Positions 14,270 through 26,049 of a stretch of DNA of 64,000 bases are shown here, piece by piece. The notes beneath the pieces are model-generated. The model did no database searches. It saw only the letters and a list, made by a program, of their open reading frames with translations, and was not told the DNA's origin. The stretch covers positions 186,001-250,000 of the forward strand of contig NW_001799255.1 in NCBI RefSeq assembly GCF_000165425.1. Direction: 5' to 3'. Each line of letters opens with the position of its first letter. Positions within the stretch are counted from its first letter, which is position 1. Source of the stretch: Paramecium tetraurelia (Eukaryota > Ciliophora > Oligohymenophorea > Peniculida > Parameciidae). A program made the translations under genes and the position numbers.

Positions 14270-17200
14270 ATGTCGTCCACTTATAAAAAATTGGGAATTG
14301 AATTTAAACCATTCACAAAAGACCAAATTTCTGACTCGATAACTTAGATTCAGTCTATGAGATTGGAATAGATACTTGTAGGTGAGAGTGAATAATTTGA
14401 TTGGAATAATCTACTTTAAAAGCCTGAGTTAGTTGATTGTGTGAATTTAGACTAAATTTAACCTGACATAGATGAAAATAAATAACCTGGCCAATTTAGT
14501 GCAAAAAAGACATTGTTTTTATTCAAAATTGATGATCCATTTAGAAGAAGCGTTACCTCATTTTTAAACAACAAGTAAAATAAGTTCTATAATTAGAGCC
14601 TTAAGTAATTTTATAATACTAATTACAATACTAAACATAGTTGCCTATTCTCTTCCTTAAAGTAAGATTTCTATTGGAATTGAAGTGGTTTGTAATATAT
14701 TCTTTGGCATTGAAATAATACTGAGAGTCATTTCTTAAGGGTTGCTATTTGAGGAAAACACTTATCTTAAGGATAAGTGGAATTGCATCCATTTTATATC
14801 CTTTATTTCTGGTTGGCTAGTACTTATTGACTTCGATCTTATTGGCCTAAAGATTCTGAAATCGATTAGATTATTAAGAGTTATTAGACTTCCTGAAGAA
14901 ATCTCCCCTCTAAAGAATTAATTGGAAGCATATATAAGCAGTTTTTCTAAGTTGGGAATAGTAATAGTACCATTTATTTTTTTTTTGCTTTATTTTAGTG
15001 TAATAGGATTGCATTTTTTTATGGGACTAACAACAATGAGATGTAGATTAACTCCTGCACCTGAAGATGGCAAATGGGAAGCTTCTGAGGAAGTACCATA
15101 TTTATGTGGTATCTACGAATGTCCTGGACATTTAACTTGTGGCAGCCCATATTAATATGGTTTAGAATGGGATTAAAAGGAAAATGATTCTGAAGAGTTT
15201 ATGTGGAATTTTTTAAGATTTGACAATTTACCTAATTCTTTGTTGGTAATTTTTACTTATTTTTGTTTAATTGGATGGTCAGAAACCAATTATATGGTAA
15301 TTATTATTGCTAGTAAGTTTAGTTTTGGAAAGCCATGACTACATATTTTACAGCTGGTTACTTTCTTTTAGTGTTAGTTTTCTTGGCCTTTATCTTTTCA
15401 AATTTATTGCTTGCTACTTTTTACGAATCTTTTATAGTAAAATCTTCTATAAAGAATTCCCATTAAAAAGTTAAGAAATAACAATAGTAAATTGAAACAG
15501 AAATCAATCAGAAAAAACAATAGTAAATGACTGACCGACTAGCACTTATGAGCAAAAAAAGAAAAAGTATGAAATAAGAATAAATGTAAAATGCAAACTT
15601 TACATTATTTTTTTAAGATCAATAATAAATTGGTTTCAAAAAAGGAATCTCATTTACTAATATCTCTAATGAACTTTCTGAATCAATATACTTTGCATTT
15701 CTCAATAACTTGGTAATTATCTTATGCACATTATCAATAGTGATTGATTATGATGGTATTGATAAAAGCATTCTTGTAAAATTATAAATCATAGAGTTTG
15801 CTTGCACTCTTTATTTTTATTTTGAATTGTCGATTTTCTTTTTTGCAAAAGGAATATAGAACTTTTTTAAAAAATCTGTAAACTACCTAGACTTTATAGC
15901 CATTATGTCATAAATAATATTATTTTGTATTTTGTATTTTTTGGATGAGAATGTGATCATAAATGAAAATAGAACCATTTAAGTCTTTAAAGCTATAAAG
16001 TTGATCAGAGTAATCAAGTTTTCATATTCAGCCAAAGTCTTTTACCACATTAGCATTTTGACTAGAGCAGCCATTCAAACAATAGCCAAACTCAAATCAA
16101 TAATTTCTTTATGGATCATCCTTGCTATATTTTTAGCATTGGTGGGAAATGCTTGGTTGTAAGACCAATTATCTGAACATGAAACTCCAATTCATTATAA
16201 CGATTTTAGTAATTCTTTAATGGCAGCATTCAGCATCTTCTACAATGAGGAATGGCATCTAACTATGTATAGATATGGGAGAGTTACTCCAATTTCATTC
16301 ATTTACCATATAATATCTATATTACTAGGATAAGTCATTTTCATTAAATTATTATCAGCAGTGTTCTTGAATGAATTTACAAAGCAAGTCAAAATCTAAG
16401 AATAGAACGTTAAGCCAATCGAGTATAAGTAGGCTGCCATCGATCTCATGGCAACGTTTAAATAATTTACGGTATCAAATAGTTAATTAATTTTAAGTCT
16501 TCAAGCTAACTAAGATCCACCCATTAATTAAGTAGGGGTATATCTAATTTTCCTGGCAATAGATCCTTAATTTAAAATGTAAGATAGGGTATTCTTAGAA
16601 ATCTGAAATTAAATAAGAAGATTACAAAGATAATTGTACCACAAAAATCATAATTGGAATTGGATAATCTGGATTTCTTAAAAGATTAGTAGTTAAACAC
16701 CAACAAACCATAATTCAACGAAATTGAGAATGATGAATTATTGCACTAACCATAAGCAATTTAATAAAGATCAAGAGATTTAAGCATTCAAATTGATTAA
16801 AATATTGTGTCCAGTTAACAATAAATTCAAACAAAGGTGTAAATGATGAAGACAATGTATGTATTTAATGTGGATAATTAATTCCGTTTGCATGTTTAGA
16901 TGATAATAAATTCGAGGATATTTAAAATATTGGGATTTATTGCTGTTGGATTATCTGCTATTAGAACTATGTTAGTAACTCCTTTGTTAGATCCCAATGC
17001 CGAGTTATACGCAAGTTTAGATATATTATACATAATAATAACAAGTTTATATTGCCTTTTTATATTTCTCCATATTGTGGCGCATGGATTGTATGGGAAT
17101 TCAAATGCTTTTTTAACCCAGTCATTTTATAATGTTTTAAATTTTGTAATAACTATTATTGAAATTGTTGTTGTAACTACATCCACTAGAAATCATGTTA

Positions 17201-19198
17201 TAAACTTTATTTCAAGTCTTAGAGTGTTTGAATTTATAAAATTAGGAGCAGAAATAGCCCATAGCATCAAATATGCTTAAATAGCTTTAGTTAATGCGTT
17301 GGTGAAGATGGTGTAATTAAGCATATTTTGCTTTATACTTTTTTTAGTGTATGGAACATTTGCAATGAAACTTTTAAAAGGATATAACTATTATTGTACA
17401 GAGGTAGATCAAGAGGAAAATCAAGTGCATTCAAACATTGATTGTATGGATTATGGTGGCTCCTGGCAGAAACATAGATTAGGATTTGATAATATTTTGG
17501 ATAGTGCATTGACTCTCTTCGTAGTGGTTACTTCTGAAGGTTGGTCGCCAATTATGGAATAAATTTGGTCAATAAGAGGAGAGAATCACACTCCAGAAGA
17601 AAATTATAATAGGTATTGGGCGATTTACTTTTAGGTATTCTTTTTTATTGGAAATACATGCATGCTTAATATGTTTATAGGTTTGGTGGTAAGCACATAT
17701 GATGAATCTAAATTGAAGGCCGAAGGTACATTTGAGTTGGAAGGCAATCAAAGGGAATGGTTTGATATTAAAAAGTCAATTCATAAATTATAACCAAAAG
17801 TGAAGTCGAGAAGACCAAAGGCATTTTTCAGAAAAATTGCTTTCTTTTTAGTTAAGAATGTAAATTTAAAGAAAATTTACTTGGTCGTTATATTCATTAA
17901 CACTTTATCTTTAAGTCTCTGCTATGAGAATCAAGATGCTCAATATAAGAATAGTTTAGAAATCATTAATTTTGTTTGCATTCTGATTTTTATTTTTGAA
18001 ATTGTTTCTAGATTTATCGCCAAAGATTTTAAGATCTATATCAAGGAGTTGATAAATATAATAGAAATTATTGGAATTTGGATATGTTTGGTTGAAAAAA
18101 TAATAGATATAAAGGAAATTGGAGAGTTTTACTTTTCGCGTTGTTTTAAGGCACTTTCGGTGGCTATTTAAATGCTGAGAAATTTCAGAATTATAAAGTA
18201 AAATCATATAATTGATATTAAGGCGTTTCAACCAAATAGAAAGATTATTTCACTCGATATTCTCAGTTATACCTAATGCATTATCTATGTTATATATTAT
18301 GTTTGTATTTCTGTTCATCTATACGAGTCTTGGAATTGACATCTTTTGTTATTTAAGGCCATAGAAATACATTGATGATTTTGATGTACATTTTCGAAAA
18401 TTTACAACTGCAATGTTTTCATTGGTAAGAGTTGCAAGTTCAGAATTATGGTGGGAATTGTTGGTAGATGCGTTGCATACTAGAAGTCCTGATTTTGCCT
18501 GCATTGAGATTGATAATTACTAAGACTTCTTGGTCTATGGTTATAATGGATGTGGTACAACTATCGCTTACATTTATTTCATAACATTTCATTTGATATT
18601 TTCTTTGGTTTTACTAAATTTATTTATTGCCTCTATTTTGGGAGCTTATGAAGAGCATGCTAAGTAGGAACAGAATGCCATATCAAAATATTAATTGAAT
18701 GATGTACTGTCTTATTGGGTAGAGTATGATCCATATGGAACTGGTTTTTTAAATTACAAATAATTTTGGAGACTTTCTTCACAAATTGCGATATGTTTTG
18801 GAGTCAGTGGGAAGGATTTGTTGAACCCAGCAAATAAGAAGAACTTTTTAAAGGCACTCAATATTCCCTTGTACGAGGAGAAGGATGGATTGATGGGGTA
18901 TTTGTTTCATGATGTCATTGTGTCTCTTACGAAGATCAGTGTTGAATTAAAATATGGAGTTAAGGAGTAATGAGTTTTATTATAAAATAGTTTGGAGAAG
19001 AAAAATCACTTAGAAAATGAATTTCATCATGATTATTATCGCCAATTTTCTAGGACTCCCTATAATAGTGGACAAATGACAGCAATAATATATTTGCAGA
19101 ACAAGGCAAGAACTCTAATAAATAAAAAAAGAGGGATAAACTTTTTAAATATTGAGGCTTTAAGATAAGAATTATAACAATAAGCTGAAAATTAATGA
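14270..19198 (+). CDS. Four-domain voltage-gated cation (CaV-like) channel alpha subunit, copy B
   Basis: Paralogue of the upstream channel, in the same orientation and only 48 bp after it, collinear over its whole length. The N-terminus (YKKLGIEFKPFTKDQI) matches copy A. Domain I S4 is SIRLLRVIRL; the loop has CRLTPAPEDG and CGIYECPGHLTCGSP; pore FCLIGWSET. Domain II pore is FYNEEWHLTMY, domain III TSEGWSPIM, domain IV ASSELWWELL. The EF-hand-like region after S6-IV reads EYDPYGTGFLNY. Filter positions read I/E/E/E. Both copies look intact, with short introns and no internal stop outside them. The last residues before TGA 19196-19198 are Gln-rich. Tandem duplication is the simplest origin; divergence in the linkers argues that it is not recent. 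Confidence 0.9.
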
Positions 19199-19228
19199 TA
19201 TTATTATTATAGTTTATAATTTAATCTT

Positions 19229-20828
19229 ATGGGGTGTTGCTGTTCTATTAAATCTCCAAGTCAGACAACTCTTGGAAGAGAAGTTGAGTGCCCAAAGTGT
19301 TAATAATTATTTCCATCTTACACAACGAATCATGCTGTAAAAATATAAAATTTTAATTTGAAGTTTAATGATCATTTAGATAATTGCCTTATGTCTTCAT
19401 AATAAAATATAAACAAAACAGAGGATTATAGAGGAATTAAATATTGGGAAAAGGTTTAAAATGAATAAGGATTTTAATGGGTACTAAAAGAATACAACCC
19501 CAGTCTCTAAATCAATGAATAGGTAACTATGTTAAATAAAAAAGAATATTTCTTCAGAACCTTTTGGTTAAAAACAAGTTTGGTTCAGAGCTAAATTAGA
19601 AAAACTTAGAATTCCTTGGCAAGTAAATTTGACAACAAATACATTAGAATGGATGCACGATTCTGTCAGTTTCTTAAAATCATTTACTTGAAACCTCCAT
19701 AGAGAGTATAATGAAATTGAAATCTCGTCTTTTACATGGGGAATTAAAAATTAAATTTCAGGAAGATTAAAAAGTCTAGGATGCAGGAGGTTTGCTTAGA
19801 GAATGGTCTACTTCTATTCTTTAATAATTAGTTGAAATGGAATATTTATAAAAAACAGAAACAAAGGAACTTACATATAAATTTAATCCAAATATTTAAT
19901 CAAATACTATTGACAAACGATAACTCTTCTCTTTTTTAGGAATCATAGTTGGCAAGTGTCTTTTTGAAAGAATTCCACTTAGTTCCTTTTTAGATCGCAC
20001 CATAATTAAACACATCTTGAGATAAAAAGTAACCTTGGAGGATATCAAATATTTTGACGAAGATGTAAATATATCATAATTTCTTTAGCTATTCTATTCT
20101 TGGTAATATTTATTGAATAACAATATTGATTAACTAGATCTATACTTTTAATTAGAATATATTGGTAAGACAATCAATTTAAAAGAAAATGGATGTGAAA
20201 TCAAAGTTACAAATTCAAATGTTCAAGAATATGTTAATTTAAAGTATCTTTCTTTCTCAACATTCTAGTATATTCTTTTACACTCAATAATTTTTGGAAC
20301 CTTATTTATCAGATTTCTTGACAGGATTCTATTAAGTTATTCCAAAAACTTTATTAAGGATTTTCAATCCTTAAGAATTGGAAATGATCTTATTTGGACT
20401 CCCTTTCATTGATCTTTAGGATTGGTCCAAATACACAATATACAAAGAATGTTCTGCAGAGGACTACTTTATTTAATGGTTTTGGTAAATCCTGAGCGCT
20501 TGGAATTAAGCTGAACTATCTTAATTTTTGAGATTTTGTACAGGTTCAACTAGAGTTCCAGTAGAAGGATTTAGGTATGCATAATAATGAATAGCAATAG
20601 CAAACTTGAAAGTAACAGAGGAGAAATTTCATATTTCTGTATTTAAGCCAGTGAATTCGATAAAGATAATCCATATCCTAAGGCTCACACATGTTTTAAC
20701 AGATTAGAATTACCAAAGTAAATATTAGGCTATCAAAATCTATTAGATACTAAGAATTAGAAACAATGGAGGTGTTTCTGAAGGCAACCATTCATGAAGC
20801 ATTGGAAGGATAATTTGGTTTGGAATGA
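19229..20828 (+). CDS. HECT-type E3 ubiquitin ligase with MGCCC N-terminus
   Basis: HECT ligases accept ubiquitin on a catalytic cysteine and pass it to substrates. The C-terminal half is a HECT domain: DAGGLLREW, KCLFERIPL, a segment ending in FYQVIP, FNPQELEMILFG, FCTGSTRVP and KAHTCFNRLELP, whose Cys (codon 20692-20694) is catalytic. A 29-nt intron (20718-20746) joins LPKY to the final QELETMEVFLKATIHEAL, and the protein ends GLE. The N-terminus MGCCCSI could be myristoylated and palmitoylated, giving membrane attachment. It is followed by a cysteine cluster (ECPKC ... NHAV ... NC) that may bind zinc. At least one more intron near 19520 is needed. The protein is short for a HECT ligase (about 500 aa), with no other targeting domain. 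Confidence 0.85.
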
Positions 20829-20893
20829 TTTTTTTATAACTTATAATCAATTTTAAGTTCTAATTAGTTAGTTTCAATAAAATTGTAAATTAA

Positions 20894-22434
20894 TCAATTT
20901 TTTTTCTTTATTATTTTTCGCTGTTGTTATTGAGGAAATTGTTATTGTTATTATTACTGTTATGATTAGTAATTATAAGTATTGGTATTATAAATAATGT
21001 TTAAGTTTTGTATTTTTATTTAGGGTTAAGATTGTTTTAATGGTTGAGTTGCTTTTAATTATTAATTTTTGGAAGGTGCAAATGAGAAGCCATTTCCAAT
21101 ACTAAATCCATTATATTATGTCTATGGCAATTTATCAACTGAAGTGGTCTTTTTCATATTAGGTAATTCCCTCTCTGCTGTATGTTAATCAGATATTTTA
21201 TAATTATAGGCAGTGCTCTACATCAACACATGGCCACTCAGAAAATTAGGAACTGGTTTAATATTCTACAATTATGATTATGAGATCAATTACTTTGGTT
21301 CTTATTTGATTGGTATGTCCAATTTGAGTTTGCTATTTCTATTAACTCAAAACAGAATCTCTTTTGATATTACCGTCATTTTAGACATGATTCTATCTGC
21401 TCTCAATTTATTTAATATATTCTTGTGCCTCTGGATAATCAGCAAAATAAGGATGTTTTAAAGCATCCAAACAAGTGAAACGCTCTTTAGGATCCATTCT
21501 CAGTAATCCTTTGACCAATCCAATAGCCTTCTAAGGTAATTTGCCTAGATATCTATAATATTAGTTTATAAATACCTTCTCTCTATGGTCTCAGGTTTAC
21601 CAATTTCAGGGAATTTCATTCCAAGAAATCTTGGATTCTTTTGAAATACTTCCATTTGCTCATGTGTTAAATTCCCAAGAGTCTTTTAGATCAAATATAA
21701 TTGATCAGTTTCATTTTCTCCTGGGAACATGGGTTCTCCATCTGTTAGTTCACAAAGTAAACAACCAATAGCCCATAAATCTACTCCTTTTCCATAGGTC
21801 TGATAGTTCAATAGAAGTTCAGGAGATCTATACCACCTTGTAGCAACGTAATCTGTTAAAGTATCTGGTAAATTGAGGCTCTACAATAAATTAACTTAAA
21901 ACCTTACTCTCGCAAATCCAAAATCAATAAGTTTTAAGTTATTTTCATTATCGATTAGAATATTTTCAGGTTTGATATCTCTGTGAACAATATCATGATA
22001 ATGAATAAATTCTATGGCCTTCAACAATTAAAAAGCTATTTTCTTCAGATACCCTTACTTAAAATATTAAATATCATACATCTAAACCATTGGGCGACGC
22101 TTGCAAAACCTCAAGTAAATTCTTCTCTACATACTCAAATACTAAATAGATTCTCCCTTTTCTTTTGCTTAATTGATACAAATACCTCTTGAAAGCTTCG
22201 AATAAATCAATAATATTTGGATGTTTCAATAGTCTTAACATCTTTACCTCTCTCTATATACTTTTTTTAACTATCTCATTCTCCTCCGTCTCTTTGAACT
22301 TCTTTATTGCCACTAATAATATAAAAACCTTTCTACCAATCTGGTTATTCTCTTTATTTTCACATTTTAACACTATTCCATAAGCTCCCTCTCCTACTAC
22401 TCCTTTAACCTCATACTTATTCATTGAAACTGAA
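20894..22434 (-). CDS. CDKL-family (cyclin-dependent kinase-like) Ser/Thr kinase
   Basis: CDKL kinases act in cilia and flagella, setting length and transport. From ATG 22434: [61 protein letters not shown], then activation loop TDY with [12 protein letters not shown] (the TxY motif of the family), [14 protein letters not shown], and C-lobe [14 protein letters not shown]-lobe wording is close to CDKL5-type kinases. The tail of about 150 residues is Ser/Gln-rich with a polyQ stretch and ends at TGA 20894. Several 20-30-nt introns are needed. It is convergent with the HECT gene, 65 bp apart. Very sure of the family; which CDKL subtype is open. Confidence 0.9.
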
Positions 22435-22620
22435 TTATATATTATTAATATAGAATTTATAAATTATTGAAATTGTATGAAAACAATTTCAAAGTAGAAA
22501 TTTAAATAAGTAAATCAGGAATATCATATCAATAAATTCCATAACATTTCTCTATTTTAATGTATATAATTTCAAAAAGTAGAATCTTATTATGATTTGG
22601 CAATTTAGAGACCAGATAGT

Positions 22621-22977
22621 ATGGAATTTAATTGGAAAAAATGTTTAATTAGACAAAGTACGACTTTTAGATTAAAGACGATTTAATAGTTAAGTTTCAA
22701 AGGAAGACAAAAATAAATTTAGGAGATCAAAAGAGTCGTTTTAGCTTTAGAATAATTAAATAAAGATAAAATATTTTAATACATGAAATAAACTCAACAT
22801 AAATATTTTGATGAATTTTATATTATATATATAAAAGATGAATGGAAATATATTATCGTTAATATAACACTTTAAATGACTAATTTGAAATAAAAATCCA
22901 AATTAAATCTAAATTACTTGTGGTTTTTAAGTATAATAAAATCATTATTGTTAATTATTAATAATTAATAAAAATGA
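22621..22977 (+). CDS. Doubtful ORF upstream of the PH-domain kinase
   Basis: A 118-codon frame (MEFNWKKCLIRQ ...) is open in the ciliate code and ends in a TGA that overlaps the ATG of the next gene. Some stretches look protein-like (VVLALEQLNKDKIF; YIKDEWKYIIVN). An overlapping start would be unusual in Paramecium, so either an intron hides an earlier stop or the frame is open by chance. Confidence 0.25.
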
Positions 22978-24512
22978 GACAAAAGTCTGACTCATGTTTC
23001 AGCTCCCACTCAAATAGATAGGATACTCTATGGAAAAGAGGGTATCCTAACATCCAATATGGCTCTTAATTGGTGACTATAAATGGTGTGAAATTCAAGG
23101 ATACTCAAAAATAAATCCTGTAATTTAAATTTGCTTATCTCCAAAACAAATATTTGGTAGTCGATCAAAAGTATATTAACTTGGAAAATATTTAAATGAA
23201 AAGGATGATTGTGCCATAATAAAGTTTGGCATATCTAAAACTTAATAATAATTTCGATTCTCTCGAAATTATTGGTTCAGTTCAATTGATTGGCGAGATA
23301 TATGACTATTGTAAATTATACACGATCTAAGAAAATTTTGAGAATCATTACTAGATTCTTAAGTTAATGGGCAAAGGATCCTTTGCCCATTAACTTTAAA
23401 ATCAGATAAATCGAAAACTAACAAATTTATGCAGTAAAAATATTTAATAAAAACAAAATGTTTGATAACGAAGAAGAAAATTAAGTAAATTATTTTCATC
23501 ATTATTTAGAAAAGTTTGTGGAAAGAAATCCAAGTCATGAGACTAATGAATCATAAACACATCATTAAATTACGTGAAGTATATGAAGATAATAATAAAA
23601 TATATATTGTAACTGATCTATTGAATGGTGGTGAATTAATATCCCATATTGAGAAACAAGTTAAAGTATACGATGAATCTCTAGTAAGAAAACTAGTTTA
23701 CAATTTATTAGATGCTTTAGTATATATACATGAAAGAAAGATTATTCATAGGGATATTAAACCAGAAAATTTAATCTTAAAAGATGAAAATGACATTTCG
23801 AATATTGCACTCGCAGATTTTGGATTAGCAGACTTCTATTAAAAAGATGGATAATATTTATTTAAAAGATGTGGCTCATTAGGTTATGTAGCTCCTGAAA
23901 TATTGCAAGATCTACATTATGATTTTAAGGTTGACATATACTCTTTAGGAATTGTAATGTTCTTACTATTAACTGGTGAGTAAGCATTTAAGGGATCCAG
24001 TACATTAGAAGTGTTATAAAATAATACTTATGGAAAAATAGATGCTTACAAACTAGCTAATTGTCATGTCAGTTTGGAAGCAAAAGATTTATGTAAATAA
24101 ATGTTGAACTTTGAACCAATTTAAAGACCCTCTGCTGAATAAGCCATTTAGCATCCTTGGTTTAAAGTTGATAACAAACACATATCCCTTCATACAATAT
24201 CGATGAACAGAATTCCATAAAATCTTAAAGGTTAAAAAGAGTTTTTGTTTAGCCTGACTCCATTATGGGTTAATAAAAGCTTAAGAAGCATTAACGATTC
24301 TTCTGATAATCTATGTGCCTTAAGTAAAAATAGTTTATATTAAAGCACTTAATGTAAGGGACAGAACCATAAACGAAATTCTGGACAATCATCATTTTAA
24401 ATTAGATTCAACAGTTTATGATTTAGAAGACGATTACATTAATGAATAGGAGTCAGTTGCTAATCGGATTGAAAATCACAAACTACTTGTAAAGTAAAGA
24501 AGTCTGCCATGA
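22974..24512 (+). CDS. PH-domain plus CaMK-like protein kinase, frame broken at the P-loop
   Basis: The N-terminal 130 residues resemble a PH fold (DTLWKRGYPN, KFAYLQNKYLVVD, DSLEIIGSVQLI), followed by the kinase: [65 protein letters not shown]. This is the CAMK pattern. The order PH-kinase recurs in the gene at 39623-41777, so it is probably a ciliate family targeting kinases to membranes. Right after GKGSFA the frame is lost and resumes as FKIRQIENQQIYAVK; the break lies in a 36-bp perfect palindrome (23361-23396). A 25-nt intron lies at about 23485-23509. A possible 19-nt intron in the tail moves the stop from 24421 to 24512. The functional state depends on how the P-loop break is read. 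Confidence 0.8.
23361..23396. repeat. 36-bp perfect palindrome across the kinase P-loop codons
   Basis: The two 18-bp arms are exact inverted repeats about a GGATCC centre (between 23378 and 23379), with no loop; bases 23360 and 23397 no longer pair. The left arm encodes the glycine-rich loop (LMGKGSFA) and the right arm lies where the reading frame is lost. Confidence 0.95.
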
Positions 24513-25087
24513 ATATCTTTCAACACTTTAAATATTTAATTTAGAAATTAAATTTCTATATAAATTCCTTGAAATCTCTCTCAGTTTAAACCATTTTAAT
24601 ATCATTTTTTATGTGTTTTAAATAATTTTCAATTAATCTTCATTCATTTTCATTTTCTATTCATAGCAAATATTACTCATTACATCAAAAACTATATGCT
24701 GTAATTAAGTTCGGAATCTTTTACTTTAATGTAAGTATATAGGTAATCATAATATTTTATTAGCTATCATAAAATGTTTCTTCAATTCAAGTCTTAAGAC
24801 TTTTACTTTATTTTCCTATTATTTTTTTTGAGTGAATTCAATATCAGATAGAGAATATGCATCCTCTCTTTTGCTGTAAAATTATCAAGTGAAAATAATT
24901 ATTTTATTAAACATTATAAATATTCATTTTATTTATATAATAATCTATTGAGACAAAGAGTTTTTAAACCATTATTTGATAATATTGGATTTTTATAATT
25001 TATAATATCAGTCTAATATCTAGGTGAAGATTATGATACTTAAAAATTTTGGTTTTATAAATATTTAATTTACAGCAAAACATAAAA
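24513..25087. other. AT-rich spacer between convergent genes
   Basis: Low-complexity A/T between the 3' ends of the PH-domain kinase and the GPCR gene. No frame with protein-like composition was found. Confidence 0.4.
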
Positions 25088-26049
25088 TCATAAACTTGAA
25101 TTGTATACAACAGATCCTCTATATATGTCTACTGGATCTGCAGTTAAAAAACTATTATTCCTTTCGTAGACTTAGGATTGAGAGGAAACTCGTTTGCTAA
25201 TCAGAAATAGAAGGCAATCTAGAAACCCTTACAAACATGCAACTATTTAACTTATTCCTCCAATCCATAATATGTCTCCTTCCAAAATGATATAAAAAAT
25301 GGAACTAATTAAGATCGGAATCCAGCAGAAAAAATGGATTAAGGTATAATAAAAAAGGAATTTGGTATATTGTTCTCCAACAGTAATTTGACTATTTTGT
25401 GACATTAAAGTTCTTCTATTAATAATAAAATCATCATGTCCTAATTTATTTTATTAAATTTCTTTAAGAAATTTCTGTATTTTAACAAGGAAATATATGC
25501 TTGCTCCAAAAAGGAATCCAAAGGGAACATAGAACAATAGTAATTCTCCTATCCAATATGAATCTTGAGTTTTGAAACCACAGGCATAATACTATTTTCC
25601 ATATCCACTATATGTAATAGGAACAAGAGCTATCAAAAAAGGACACAGAATTGAAAATATTTTAGCATTCCTTTTGTATATGTCATATCTATCATCAGTG
25701 ATATCTATGTTTTCGACTATTGTGAGAAAAGTAGTTAGGCAAAAGAAAAAATTAACAATAAATGTAGAAACACTTGAGGACTATTTCAATAAAGCTTAAA
25801 TTACACAGAAGACTCCATCAGTCTCTAATTTATATTTCATAGGTTACATGGAGTAGGATTCATGACAACAGCGATGACATAAATTGCATCACTTATTGAC
25901 AATATTGCTAATAATTTTCCTGCAAGGTTGGCATTTTGTTTTTGTTGAAAATAATCAACTAACAACACTGAGCATCCAATCAATGATAATATTGATATAA
26001 TTATCAATAATGTCAAATATAGAGTACTTCCCATTTCTTGCATCTTCAA
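25088..26049 (-). CDS. Seven-helix receptor resembling cAMP-receptor-like GPCRs
   Basis: Predicted plasma-membrane receptor. From ATG 26049: TM1 (LYLTLLIIISILSLIGCSVL), intracellular DYFQQKQNANLAGK, TM2 (LLAILSISDAIYVIAVVM), TM3 after a Cys (FCVIQALLKQ ... FIVNFFFCLTTFLT), TM4 (FSILCPFLIALVPITY), extracellular YYACGFK, TM5 (ELLLFYVPFGFLFGASIYFL), TM6 (YYTLIHFFCWIPILI) and TM7 (GGISQIVACLQGFLDCLLFL). The TM1-TM2 pattern S-x-x-S-L-x-G-C ... L-S-x-x-D is that of Dictyostelium-type cAMP receptor-like proteins. A 23-nt intron (GTAACC...TTAG) follows MNPTP. The tail is Ser-rich and ends at TGA 25088. Ligand and G protein are unknown. Confidence 0.8.

Noticed and set aside
9408-19198. Channel genes as a series of short genes or pseudogenes with many stops
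   Set aside because: The stops are TAA/TAG, read as Gln in this code; with short introns removed both copies are continuous.
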